Shown here piece after piece: positions 1 through 9,428 of a stretch of DNA of 64,000 nucleotides. The notes under the pieces were generated by a model. The model was given only the letters and a program-made list of their open reading frames with translations, searched no databases and had not been told where the DNA came from. Each line of letters starts with the position of its first letter. The first letter of the stretch is position 1. The position numbers and the translations under genes were made by a program. The stretch lies in the NCBI GenBank assembly GCA_964615365.1, contig CAZTOU010000005.1, forward strand, positions 107,192 through 171,191, in the 5' to 3' direction. This DNA is from CAVXZE01 sp964615365 (GTDB lineage Bacteria > Myxococcota_A > UBA9160 > UBA6930).

Positions 1-547
1 GCTTGCCCGGAAGGCCGAGCTCCGCCGCGACCTTCCCATCCACCCGGACGTCGAAGAGATCCTCGATGCCCGCCGCCCGCAGCACGGAGGCGCAGTTGGC
101 GCTGGACGAGACCACCCCCGTCGTCTTGCCGGCGGCTCGCAGTGCTCGCACCAGGGCCACCGAGCTCTGGTAGACCTCGACGCCCTCCTCCTCCAAGGCC
201 TGATTCAGTAACTCGTTCTTCAGGTTCCCCACGCCGCAAACGCTCTCGGCGTCGGGCGGGTCGCCGCGCGAGCCCTCCGGGAGGTCGATGCCCCGCGATC
301 GGAGGAAGTCGCGGACCCCGTCATACCGGCGCTTTCCATCCACGTAGAGCCGGTAATCGCTCTCGATGTCGAAGGGCCGGAAGGGCTCGCCCGTGCGCTC
401 GGCACGGCCTCGCAGGTACTCGTCGAAGGTGCGCTTCCAGCACGCGGCGTGAACGCTGGCGGTGTCGGTCAAGACGCCGTCGAGGTCGAAGAGCACCGCG
501 TCGAAGCGGTCCCAGGCGATGTCGACCCCAGACCCGAATTCCGCCAT
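1..547 (-). CDS. HAD-superfamily (beta-phosphoglucomutase-like) hydrolase, 3' end outside window
   Basis: About 182 N-terminal residues are visible, read from an ATG at 547; the rest lies beyond the left edge. HAD motif I is clear (FDLDGVLTD, nucleophile Asp21 and acid Asp23), followed by a helical cap of about 115 residues and motif II (GVVSSS, about residues 143-148). The last visible residues, AAELGLPGK, match the stretch preceding the motif III region in HAD-IA phosphatases related to beta-phosphoglucomutase. That subfamily acts on sugar phosphates in the cytosol and is often next to disaccharide phosphorylase genes, which could lie beyond the edge (inference). It is divergent from the phosphofructokinase gene. 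The exact substrate cannot be told. Confidence 0.8.
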   Translation of the reverse strand, partial: MAEFGSGVDIAWDRFDAVLFDLDGVLTDTASVHAACWKRTFDEYLRGRAERTGEPFRPFDIESDYRLYVDGKRRYDGVRDFLRSRGIDLPEGSRGDPPDAESVCGVGNLKNELLNQALEEEGVEVYQSSVALVRALRAAGKTTGVVSSSANCASVLRAAGIEDLFDVRVDGKVAAELGLPGK

Positions 548-612
548 CGCGATTAGAATACCCCACGGGAACTCGGTTACAATGGCGGCTCGCGACCCCG
601 AGGAGCCCCACC

Positions 613-1911
613 ATGCCGAAGGAGAACAACGCCAGGATTCCGAATCTGGGCGCCTGCCGATTCGAGTCACCCTTGAAGGCGAAGGGGCGGACCTTCGTCG
701 AGGAGGCGACCCGAGTGCGTTTCGACGCCATCGTCGGCGACGCCGGCGCACCCGAGAAGGACTTTCTCTCCTTCGAGAAGGCCGGCCCCCGTGAGCAGAT
801 CTTCTTCGACCCGGATCGGACCGCTGCCGCCTTCGTCACCTGCGGCGGCCTCTCGCCGGGCCTCAACAACGTGATCCGATCGGGCTTCCTGGAACTCACG
901 TACAACTACGGAGTCCGGCGCGTCCTCGGCATCCGTCACGGCTACGCGGGGTTGCACCCCGACTCGGGGCTCGAGCCGATCGCCATGACACAGCGCTTCG
1001 TCCACGACATCCATCACCTGGGCGGGTCGGTGCTGGGGAGCTCCCGGGGCGCCCAGGAGCCCGCGATCACGGTGGACTTCCTGGAGGAGCGGGAGATCGA
1101 CATGCTCTTCTGCATCGGGGGTGACGGCACCCAGCGCGGCGCCCACGCCATCCAGCAGGAGATCGAGCGGCGGGGCCTCGGAAAGTCGGTGGTGGGAATC
1201 CCCAAGACCATCGACAACGACGTGCCCTACGTGTGGATGAGCTTCGGCCACGCCACGGCACTGGAGGTCGCGAACGAGGTGCTGCGCGGCGCCCACGTGG
1301 AGGCGCTGGGAGCGCCCAACGGGATCGGACTGGTGCAGCTGATGGGGCGCGATGCGGGCTTCATCGCAGCCGGCGCCGCGTTGGTGAACCAGGAGGCGAA
1401 CTTCGTCCTGGTGCCCGAGATCCCCTTCCCACTCGAGGGCGAGAATGGATTGCTGCGCGCGCTCGAGCACCGGATCCTGAGCCGAGGCCACGCCCTGGTG
1501 GTGGTCGCCGAGGGAGCCGGCCAACACCTCTTCGAGGAAGGGAACCTGGCGCGCGACGCGTCGGGGAACCTTCGCTACCAGGACATCGGAGTCTACCTTC
1601 GCGAGAGGATCGATGGCTACTTCGCCGAGCGGGGCACGACGATCAACCTCAAGTACATCGATCCGAGCTACTCGATCCGCAGCGTCCCGGCCAACGCCTG
1701 GGACCGGACCCTCACCGACCGCATGTCGCGCAACGCAGTCCACGCAGCCATGGCCGGCAAGACCGACGTGATGATGGGACTCTGGAACCAGGCCATCGTC
1801 CACGTCCCGATCTCGCTCGCCGCTGCCGAGAAGTGGCGAATGCCCCTCGACAGCGACCTGTGGAACTCCGTGCTGGCCACCACCGGTCAGCCCAACTGGG
1901 GCGCGGGCTAG
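613..1911 (+). CDS. pfkA: 6-phosphofructokinase, plant-type ATP-dependent group
   Basis: 432 aa from an ATG preceded by GAGGAG about 7 nt upstream. It phosphorylates fructose 6-phosphate to fructose 1,6-bisphosphate. The phosphate-donor loop is GGDGT (169-173), with Gly at the site that is Asp in PPi-dependent enzymes, and the substrate loop is PKTIDND (197-203). The Gly/Lys pair at these two positions is typical of long plant-like ATP-PFKs, unlike E. coli PfkA (Gly/Gly) or PPi-PFK (Asp/Lys). The N-terminus carries an extension of about 70 residues before FVTCGGLSPG. It lies 37 bp upstream of the aldolase that uses its product, probably as an operon. The frame stays open upstream to 142, but that stretch is antisense to the HAD gene and has no domain content. 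Confidence 0.9.
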   Translation: MPKENNARIPNLGACRFESPLKAKGRTFVEEATRVRFDAIVGDAGAPEKDFLSFEKAGPREQIFFDPDRTAAAFVTCGGLSPGLNNVIRSGFLELTYNYGVRRVLGIRHGYAGLHPDSGLEPIAMTQRFVHDIHHLGGSVLGSSRGAQEPAITVDFLEEREIDMLFCIGGDGTQRGAHAIQQEIERRGLGKSVVGIPKTIDNDVPYVWMSFGHATALEVANEVLRGAHVEALGAPNGIGLVQLMGRDAGFIAAGAALVNQEANFVLVPEIPFPLEGENGLLRALEHRILSRGHALVVVAEGAGQHLFEEGNLARDASGNLRYQDIGVYLRERIDGYFAERGTTINLKYIDPSYSIRSVPANAWDRTLTDRMSRNAVHAAMAGKTDVMMGLWNQAIVHVPISLAAAEKWRMPLDSDLWNSVLATTGQPNWGAG

Positions 1912-1948
1912 CGATCGACCCAGCCCGCGCGCCGAAGGAGACCCGGCC

Positions 1949-2980
<1,032 letters not shown>

Positions 2981-3073
2981 GGTCCAGACTGCCGGAAGCC
3001 GGCTATTCTCGTCCTGGATGGCGGGACGCTCCGCGAGGGAGTCGCGACCGCCGGAGGAGTGAGGATCCCAGCG

Positions 3074-4213
3074 ATGACGAATCGATCTACCTCGGTGTCG
3101 GGGGCCGTCGTTCAGCGCCGCGCTGGCCTGGGTCTCGGCCGCGGAGCATTCCAACTCGCGCTCTGCTTCGCATTCGGTATCGCTACCCTCGCCTGCGGAG
3201 AGGAGCCGGTAGAGCAGGCTCCCGTGACCAGGCCGGTGAAGATCCTGGAACTCGGGGCGGGGGCCTCGGCCGCGAGGCTCGAATATCCCGGCGAGATCTC
3301 CGCCGCCCAGCATGCGGAGATGGCCTTCGAGGTGCCGGGCAAGATCATCGAGCTCCCGGTGATGGAGGGCCAGGAGGTCGAGAAGGGCACCTTGCTCGCC
3401 CGCCTCGACCCCCGGGACTTCGAAGCGGAGCTCCGCAAGGTGGAAGCGAACGTCGCGCAGGCCAAGTCGGACTACGACAGATTCAAGACGCTCTACGAGC
3501 AGGGTGTCGAGTCCCAAGCGACGCTGGAGGCCAAGCAGAGGCGATACGAGGTCACCCTCGCCGACCTCGAGACCACTCGGAAGGCCGTCGAGGACACCCG
3601 TCTCATCGCGCCCTTCGCGGGACGCGTCGCCAGGAAGCTCGTCGAGGACTTCCAGAACGTGAACGCCAAGGAGCCGGTCCTGATCCTCCAGGACGACTCC
3701 AGTCTCGAGATCGTCGTCAACCTGCCGGAGAGCGATCTGACAGCGGGGCGCCCAGGGGGCACGCCCGAGGAGGCGAGCCGCAGGCTCGACGCTCGGGTGA
3801 CCGTCACCACGATTCCCGATCGCAGCTTCCCCGCCGTGGCCAAGGAGATCGCAACCACGGCGGATCCGGTGACCCGGACCTTTCAGGCGACCTTGGCCTT
3901 CGCCAATCCCGGCGACGTCCGCATCCTGCCGGGCATGACGGCCAAGGTCAGCGTCAACCGGCCGGGCGCGGGGGGACCGTCGCGCGGCTTCTCGATCCCC
4001 ACCCGGGCGGCGCTCGCCGACGAGAGCGGCGGCGCCACGGTCTGGGTGGTGGATCCGGATTCGATGACGGTTCGGCGCACCGAGGTGGAGCTGGGCGAGA
4101 TGTCGGGCGACCAGGTGGAGGTGCGCAGCGGGCTCTCGAGTGGCGACCTGATCGCGATCTCCGGCGTTCACCAGCTCCGCGAGGGCACGCCGGTGCGCCG
4201 GCTCGAGCCGTAG
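3074..4213 (+). CDS. RND efflux periplasmic adaptor lipoprotein (HlyD/AcrA family)
   Basis: 379 aa from ATG 3074, with GTGAGGA about 8 nt upstream; an in-frame GTG at 3059 sits too close to the GGAGG to be preferred. A long N-terminus ends in a lipobox (ATLAC, Cys41), so it is probably an inner-membrane-anchored periplasmic lipoprotein. Next come a barrel-sandwich half (about 60-110, EKGTLLARLDPRDFEAEL), a short coiled-coil hairpin (about 115-175) and the second lipoyl half (DTRLIAPFAGRVARK), followed by beta-barrel and membrane-proximal domains. It ends 10 bp before the pump gene. No TolC-type outer-membrane gene is in the window, so the third component must come from elsewhere. Substrate unknown. 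Confidence 0.88.
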   Translation: MTNRSTSVSGAVVQRRAGLGLGRGAFQLALCFAFGIATLACGEEPVEQAPVTRPVKILELGAGASAARLEYPGEISAAQHAEMAFEVPGKIIELPVMEGQEVEKGTLLARLDPRDFEAELRKVEANVAQAKSDYDRFKTLYEQGVESQATLEAKQRRYEVTLADLETTRKAVEDTRLIAPFAGRVARKLVEDFQNVNAKEPVLILQDDSSLEIVVNLPESDLTAGRPGGTPEEASRRLDARVTVTTIPDRSFPAVAKEIATTADPVTRTFQATLAFANPGDVRILPGMTAKVSVNRPGAGGPSRGFSIPTRAALADESGGATVWVVDPDSMTVRRTEVELGEMSGDQVEVRSGLSSGDLIAISGVHQLREGTPVRRLEP

Positions 4214-4223
4214 GCAGGCGCCC

Positions 4224-7200
4224 ATGAACATCGCCGAGCTCGCCATCCGCAACCGCACCGTCACCCTCGTTTTCACCCTGGTTCTGCTGGGTGGCGGCCT
4301 CGCTTCCTACCAGGGCATGAGCCGACTCGAGGACCCGGAGTTCACCATCAAGGACGCCCTGGTCATCACGCCGTACCCGGGCGCATCCGCCGCCGAGGTG
4401 GAGGAAGAGGTCTCGGACGCCCTCGAGCTGGCCGTTCAGCAGCTGGGACAGCTCGACCAGGTCGAATCCAAGAGCGACCGCGGCCTCTCGACACTGACCG
4501 TCTCGATCAAGAAGCAATACGACAAGGAATCGCTGCCCCAGGTCTGGGACGAGCTGCGCCGCAAGATCGGCGACGCCGAAAAGGACCTCCCGCCAGGTGC
4601 CGGCCCTTCCCTGGTCATCGACGACTACGGCGACGTCTACGGTGTCTTCGTGGCCATCTACGGCGAGGAGTACTCCTACGCCGAGCTCAAGGACTACGCG
4701 GACCTGCTGCGCCGAGAGTTTCTACTGGTCCAGGACGTGGCCAAGATCGAGACCTTCGGAGAGCGTCCCGAGGTCGTCTACCTGGAGCTCTCACGCGACC
4801 GGATCTCCCAGCTCGGTATTCCGACCAGCGTGATCATCGACGACCTCCGACAGAAGAACCTGGTCGCGGATTCCGGCAGGGTGAGGGTGGGCCAGGAATT
4901 CGTCGCCATCGACCCGAGCGGCGACTTCACGTCGGTGGAACAATTCGGGTCGTTGCTGATCAGCGGGGGCTCCGATCGACAGATCTACCTCCGCGACGTG
5001 GCGTCGGTGAAGCGCGGCTACCAGGAGCCCCCCACCAACGCGGTTCGCTACGACGGCAAGGCCGCCATCGCGCTGGGCATCTCGACCGTCTCGGGCGGCA
5101 ACGTGGTCAGCATGGGCGAGGCGCTCCGCGACCGCGCCCTCGAGCTCGAGGGCCAGAGACCGCTCGGCGTCGAGTTCGGCATCATCTCGCTCCAGTCTCA
5201 GGCTGTGACCACGGCGATTCGCGGCTTCGTCTCCAGCCTCGTCCAGGCCGTCGCCATCGTCATCGTCGTCCTGCTCCTCTTCATGGGTATGCGGAGCGGT
5301 CTCTTGATCGGCTTCGTCCTGGTCCTGACCATCGGGGGAAGCTTCATCTTCCTCCGCCCGATGGGTGTCGCCCTGGAGCGGATCTCCCTCGGCGCACTGA
5401 TCATCGCCCTGGGCATGCTGGTGGACAACGCCATCGTGGTGGTGGACGGTATGCTGATCAAGCTCCAGGGCGGAAAGAGCGGCACCGAGGCCGCCACCGA
5501 GGTGGTGAGTCAGTCGGCGCTTCCGCTGCTCGGCGCGACGGCCGTGGCGATCCTGGCCTTCGCCGCCATCGGTACCTCCGACGACTCGACCGGCGAGTTC
5601 TGCCGCTCGCTCTACCAGGTGGTCCTGGTCTCTCTCTCGCTGAGCTGGGTCACCGCAGTCACCGTGACCCCGCTCCTCGGTGTGATGTTCCTGAAGGCGC
5701 CGGAGGGCGGAGCTCCGGCCCAAGACCCCTACGGAAGCCGGTTCTATCAGGCCTACAAGGTGTTCTTGCACGGCTGCATCCGCCTGCGCGGGCTGACCGT
5801 GGGTGTGGTCGTGGGGATCTTCGCGATCGCGCTCTTTGGCTTCGGCTACGTGGACCAGAGCTTCTTCCCCTCCTCGACGCGCCCCCAGTTCATGGTCGAC
5901 TTCTGGCTGCCGCAGGGAACCCACGTCGACGAGACCACCCGGGAGACCGCATCCATCGAGGAATACCTGCTGGCGCAGGAGGGGGTCACCCACGTCACCT
6001 CGCTCGTCGGTCAGGGCGGACTGCGCTTCCTGCTTACCTACACGCCCGAAAAGCTGAACAGCGCCTACGCCCGGTTCCTGGTCGATGTGGACGACTACCG
6101 GAAGATCGACGCACTGGCGCCCGCCATCGAGAGCCACATGGAGGAACGATTCCCCCAGGCCCTCTCCTACGTGTCGAAGTTCCAGCTCGGACCCGGGAGC
6201 ACGGGCAAGATCCAGGCCCGTCTCAGCGGCCCCGATGCCGACGCGCTGCGCGACCTCGCCGGTCAGGTCGAGGGGATCATGCACGACGATCCCAACGCGA
6301 AATCGATCCGCACCGACTGGCGCCAGCGGGTCAAGGTGGTGCGGCCGCAGATCGCCGAGGAGCAGGCCAATCTGAACGGAATCCGGCGAACCGACATCGC
6401 CAAGGTGCTTCTCGAGGGGTTCGAGGGCGTCAGCGTCGGGGTCTACCGCGAGGGCGACGAGCTGCTGCCGATCGTGCTGCGCGCCGAGGAGCGGGAGCGG
6501 ACCGACGTCTCGAGCATCCGAAACCTGCAGATCTGGAGCCCCGCGGCCCAGGCGATGATTCCGCTTCGCCAGGTGGTCTCTGGCTTCGAGACGGACTTCG
6601 AAGACGAGATCATCATCCGTCTCGATCGCAAGCGCACGCTCACCGTCTTCTGTGATCCCAGGAGCGGGTCGGCGAGCAAGCTCTTCGCACGCCTGCGGCC
6701 CCAGATCGAGGCCATCGAAATTCCCCCGGGCTACACACTCGAGTGGGGTGGTGAGTACGAGGACTCGGCGGAAGCGCAGGCTGGCCTCGCCGCATCGCTT
6801 CCGGTCTTCCTGCTCATCATGGTCCTGGTGGTGATCGCCCTCTTCAACTCGCTGCGGCAGCCGCTCATCATCTGGCTCTGTGTGCCGCTGGCCCTGATCG
6901 GCGTGACCGCGGGGCTCCTGGTCACCGGTCAGCCCTTTGGCTTCATGGCGCTGCTCGGCTTCCTCAGCCTCTCGGGCATGCTGATCAAGAACGCGGTGGT
7001 GCTGATCGACGAGATCAACCTCCAGTCCCAAGGGGACAAGGACCTCCTCACCGCCATCGTCGACTCCGGCACCAGCCGGCTCCGACCGGTGGCGATGGCC
7101 GCACTCACCACGGCGCTTGGGATGATCCCGCTGCTCCTCGACGCCTTCTTCGTGTCGATGGCGGTGACCATCATCGCCGGTCTCCTCTTCGCGACGGTGC

Positions 7201-7280
7201 TGACGATGGTGGTGGTTCCGGTGCTCTACGCGATCTTGTTCCGCGTCCCCTCGGGATCCCCTCCGACTTCGGTACACTGA
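4224..7280 (+). CDS. RND-family multidrug-type efflux permease (AcrB-like)
   Basis: 1018 aa, the usual family length, with 12 predicted membrane helices and two large periplasmic loops. The proton-relay region of TM4 reads LVDNAIVVVDG: Asp401 matches AcrB Asp407, but the neighbouring Asp408 is Asn402, as in many non-AcrB HAE-type pumps. The TM10 lysine is kept (LIKNAVVLIDE, Lys922). Paired with the adaptor just upstream, it should drive proton-coupled export across the envelope. Ligand specificity (drug, lipid or metal) cannot be read; no metal-pump signature is evident. Its last residues (about GSPPTSVH) look unlike a normal RND tail and appear to belong to the following lipoprotein gene (see findings). 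Confidence 0.93.
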   Translation: MNIAELAIRNRTVTLVFTLVLLGGGLASYQGMSRLEDPEFTIKDALVITPYPGASAAEVEEEVSDALELAVQQLGQLDQVESKSDRGLSTLTVSIKKQYDKESLPQVWDELRRKIGDAEKDLPPGAGPSLVIDDYGDVYGVFVAIYGEEYSYAELKDYADLLRREFLLVQDVAKIETFGERPEVVYLELSRDRISQLGIPTSVIIDDLRQKNLVADSGRVRVGQEFVAIDPSGDFTSVEQFGSLLISGGSDRQIYLRDVASVKRGYQEPPTNAVRYDGKAAIALGISTVSGGNVVSMGEALRDRALELEGQRPLGVEFGIISLQSQAVTTAIRGFVSSLVQAVAIVIVVLLLFMGMRSGLLIGFVLVLTIGGSFIFLRPMGVALERISLGALIIALGMLVDNAIVVVDGMLIKLQGGKSGTEAATEVVSQSALPLLGATAVAILAFAAIGTSDDSTGEFCRSLYQVVLVSLSLSWVTAVTVTPLLGVMFLKAPEGGAPAQDPYGSRFYQAYKVFLHGCIRLRGLTVGVVVGIFAIALFGFGYVDQSFFPSSTRPQFMVDFWLPQGTHVDETTRETASIEEYLLAQEGVTHVTSLVGQGGLRFLLTYTPEKLNSAYARFLVDVDDYRKIDALAPAIESHMEERFPQALSYVSKFQLGPGSTGKIQARLSGPDADALRDLAGQVEGIMHDDPNAKSIRTDWRQRVKVVRPQIAEEQANLNGIRRTDIAKVLLEGFEGVSVGVYREGDELLPIVLRAEERERTDVSSIRNLQIWSPAAQAMIPLRQVVSGFETDFEDEIIIRLDRKRTLTVFCDPRSGSASKLFARLRPQIEAIEIPPGYTLEWGGEYEDSAEAQAGLAASLPVFLLIMVLVVIALFNSLRQPLIIWLCVPLALIGVTAGLLVTGQPFGFMALLGFLSLSGMLIKNAVVLIDEINLQSQGDKDLLTAIVDSGTSRLRPVAMAALTTALGMIPLLLDAFFVSMAVTIIAGLLFATVLTMVVVPVLYAILFRVPSGSPPTSVH

Positions 7281-7322
7281 CGGAATCCGGCCTACGAGGG
7301 CACTCCCTTCCAGAAGATCTTC

Positions 7323-7640
7323 GTGATCGGTGTAGCCGAGAGCAACGTGAACCGCCGGCGCTTCGAGGACCGCTTCGCTGTGGTCCTATCCGGCCCGAGG
7401 GCGGACGCATCGCCCAGCTACGGCTACTACGGAACCACCTACGACGTTCTCCACGAGCCGGGCTACACCGTGACCCGCACCATCGTGCGCCTCGAAACCA
7501 ACCTGTATGACGTCGCGACGGGAGAGCTGGTCTGGTCGGGTCAGTCCGAGACCCTCGACACGGGCTCCCGCTCGGACAGCATCGACTCCGTCACCGAGGC
7601 GGTGGCCGAGCGCCTGCGGGAAGAGGGCCTGATCCCCTGA
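7323..7640 (+). CDS. Remnant of a DUF4136-like lipoprotein, 5' end lost
   Basis: 105 aa from the only usable start (GTG 7323). Homology-like sequence begins earlier, in the same frame directly after the RND stop (RNPAYEGTPFQKIFVIGV from 7281), where no start codon exists. The pattern (Y-x-G-x-P-F-x-K, VIGVA, RRxFEDxFA, tandem aromatic residues, a VWSGQ strand, a C-terminal AERLREEGLIP) recalls small outer-membrane lipoproteins of the DUF4136 group, from memory and not verified. Those normally carry a signal peptide and lipobox, both absent here. It is therefore probably a 5'-deleted pseudogene, or a cytoplasmic remnant if GTG is used. It ends tail to tail with the channel gene at 7641. Confidence 0.55.
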   Translation: MIGVAESNVNRRRFEDRFAVVLSGPRADASPSYGYYGTTYDVLHEPGYTVTRTIVRLETNLYDVATGELVWSGQSETLDTGSRSDSIDSVTEAVAERLREEGLIP

Positions 7641-8363
7641 TCACTCCTCCTCGGGTCTGGTGACGAGGAGCGAGACGATCCGGGCCAGGATCACCGCGAG
7701 ATAGATCTGTCCGGTCAGCGCCTGCAAGACCGCCAGGTTTCCGGCAGCGTAGCTCTTCGGCGTGACGTCTCCGTAGCCCAGCGTGGTCATCGTCACGAAG
7801 CTGAAGTAGACGAGCCGGCCCGTCCCCCTGGTCTGGATCTCGCTGAGCTCGTCCGTCGCCTCGATGGGCGCCCCCAGGTCGAATGATGCCGGATCGTGGA
7901 TGAAGACCAGTGAATAGGCGCTGGCCCAGATCAGGCCCAGCATCAGGTAGACCGCGATCGCACCCCCGACGCGGTGAGCCGTCACGCGACCCTTGCGGAG
8001 CACCTTGTAGAGGACGGCCCCGCTGACCACGGCCAGGAAGAGCATCATCGAAGTGAGCCGCAGCACCAGCAGCAGGCGACCGGGGGCGACGAAGAGAATA
8101 ATCTGAAGGGAGAAGGCCACGGCGGCGAGACCGATGCACAGGAACAGCACGCCGCGGCGGTCGGAGACCGTGTAGGCGCCCGAGATCAGCACCAGCAATG
8201 TGAGGACTTCGAGCGCGTAGGAGGTGATCGTCTTGGGCTCGACGAGCGGATAGAGAACGAATAGCAGAGCGAAGAGACTGACCAGCAGAAAGCTGAGACT
8301 CGCGTCGGTGGTGAGGAAGCGTCTCATCGATCGTCGAGTACCCACATCAGCCGGCGGCGTCAT
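7641..8363 (-). CDS. Two-pore-type potassium channel-like membrane protein
   Basis: 240 aa. Hydrophobic segments predict four or five helices in the first 150 residues, then a pore-helix region with the selectivity filter TLGYGD (194-199) and a final helix. The TxGYGD signature of the Ion_trans_2 family is direct evidence of a potassium-type pore in the inner membrane. The long N-terminal membrane region and the insertion before the filter (SFDLGAPIEATDELSE) are unlike minimal two-helix KcsA. No RCK/TrkA ligand domain follows. The start at 8363 (ATG) has AAGG upstream; an internal ATG at 8327 (MRRFLTT) is the alternative. It is divergent from the pqi operon. Ion selectivity beyond the motif is inference. 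Confidence 0.82.
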   Translation of the reverse strand: MTPPADVGTRRSMRRFLTTDASLSFLLVSLFALLFVLYPLVEPKTITSYALEVLTLLVLISGAYTVSDRRGVLFLCIGLAAVAFSLQIILFVAPGRLLLVLRLTSMMLFLAVVSGAVLYKVLRKGRVTAHRVGGAIAVYLMLGLIWASAYSLVFIHDPASFDLGAPIEATDELSEIQTRGTGRLVYFSFVTMTTLGYGDVTPKSYAAGNLAVLQALTGQIYLAVILARIVSLLVTRPEEE

Positions 8364-8568
8364 TGGGCGTCCTTCTCAGTCCCTGCGCCGCCAACCTTAC
8401 CACCTGCCGGCCAAGCCGGTGGAAGAGGCCAGGCGATCTGATGACACCCCCTGCGTCTGGTACCGTATTCTGAGGTCTCCCGGCCCTGGAAATCGGAGCC
8501 GTGGGCGACCTGCCGGTCCAGGGGTCTGGACGGGGTGGGGGGAAGCCCCCGGAGATCCTGGGTTGCGA

Positions 8569-8808
8569 ATGGACTCGGTGAGCCTGGAGCGCATAGCCTG
8601 TCTGCATTGCGATCTGCCCGTGACCGTCGGGGAGCTTCGCGGGGGGGAGCGAGCCAGCTGCCCGCGGTGCGGGCATCTGCTGAGCTCCCGCACGGCCAAC
8701 GGCCTCGAGCGCTCGCTGGCGTTCTCGCTGGCGGCGGTGGTGCTGCTCGCGCTCGCGAGCTTGGACCGCCTGGAGATCTGGCGGGAGATCGAGAGGCGGA
8801 TGGCGTGA
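8569..8808 (+). CDS. Shortened PqiA-like zinc-ribbon protein (N-terminal PqiA half, transmembrane core missing)
   Basis: 79 aa. It has a rubredoxin-like zinc ribbon (Cys11/Cys14, Cys31/Cys34) and the start of the first PqiA membrane helix (51-63), then jumps straight to a LDRLEIWREIE tail. That tail resembles the end of a PqiA half (compare FDPRLIWDQL at the end of the next gene). Roughly 100 residues with three helices appear to be missing, consistent with an in-frame internal deletion. A TTG at 8563 is an alternative start, as GGAG sits 8 nt before it. It overlaps the next gene by GTGA. In E. coli PqiA both halves are fused. Confidence 0.6.
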   Translation: MDSVSLERIACLHCDLPVTVGELRGGERASCPRCGHLLSSRTANGLERSLAFSLAAVVLLALASLDRLEIWREIERRMA

Positions 8809-9428
8809 CGGGCTTCCCCGCGACATCGGCGGCTGCAGATGGCCTCGCCTGCTGCCACCTGTGCTACAAGCGCGCGCCCGTGGCGCTGGAACGGTGCCCG
8901 CGCTGCGGCGCGCGACTCCATCTGCGCAAGCCGGAGAGCCTGCAGCGGACCGCTGCGCTGCTGATCACCGCTGCGCTGCTCTACATCCCGGCCAACGTGC
9001 TGCCCATCATGACCACCGAGCAGCTTGGACGCGCCACCGACAGCACCATTCTGGGAGGCGTCATCCTCCTGGTGCACTACGGCTCCTACCCCATCGCTGC
9101 GGTAATCTTCATCGCCAGCGTCCTGGTCCCCCTCGGCAAGCTCGTCGCCCTCTGCTGGCTTTGCTGGAGCGTCGCCCGCCGCCACGCGACCTCGCACCGC
9201 GAACGGACGATTCTCTACCGCACCACCGAGCTGATCGGGAAATGGTCGATGGTCGACGTCTTCGTCGTGACCGTCCTCGTCGCGCTCATCCACCTGGGTG
9301 GAGTGCTTCGCATCACGCCGGGCGCCGCGGCATTGGCCTTCGCCGGAGTGGTGATCGTCACCATGCTCGCGGCGGAGAGCTTCGACCCGCGGCTCATCTG
9401 GGATCAGCTAGGAGACACCGATGAGTGA
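8805..9428 (+). CDS. pqiA: PqiA-family inner-membrane protein (single PqiA half)
   Basis: 207 aa from GTG 8805, overlapping the previous stop. It has a zinc ribbon (Cys17/Cys20, Cys31/Cys34), then about four membrane helices (about 48-68, 80-120, 148-168 and 172-190) with PqiA hallmarks IPANVLPIM, VLVPLGKL and IGKWSMVDVFV, ending in AESFDPRLIWDQL. PqiA is the inner-membrane partner of PqiB in lipid movement between inner and outer membranes. It overlaps pqiB by ATGAGTGA, indicating translational coupling. Only one complete PqiA half exists here, compared with two in the E. coli protein. Confidence 0.88.
   Translation: MTGFPATSAAADGLACCHLCYKRAPVALERCPRCGARLHLRKPESLQRTAALLITAALLYIPANVLPIMTTEQLGRATDSTILGGVILLVHYGSYPIAAVIFIASVLVPLGKLVALCWLCWSVARRHATSHRERTILYRTTELIGKWSMVDVFVVTVLVALIHLGGVLRITPGAAALAFAGVVIVTMLAAESFDPRLIWDQLGDTDE

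Noticed and set aside
142..612. N-terminal extension of phosphofructokinase
   Set aside because: It is the open antisense of the HAD phosphatase gene, very arginine/proline-rich, and a good ribosome site precedes ATG 613.
4791..7277. 828-codon minus-strand frame opposite the RND pump
   Set aside because: Antisense shadow, biased His/Asp/Glu/Gln-rich content; the plus strand encodes a full RND protein.
7278..7280. A second selenocysteine UGA between the RND pump and the lipoprotein remnant
   Set aside because: The frame is shared, but there is no SECIS-like hairpin at the right distance, and homologous positions suggest Trp or a fusion junction rather than Cys.
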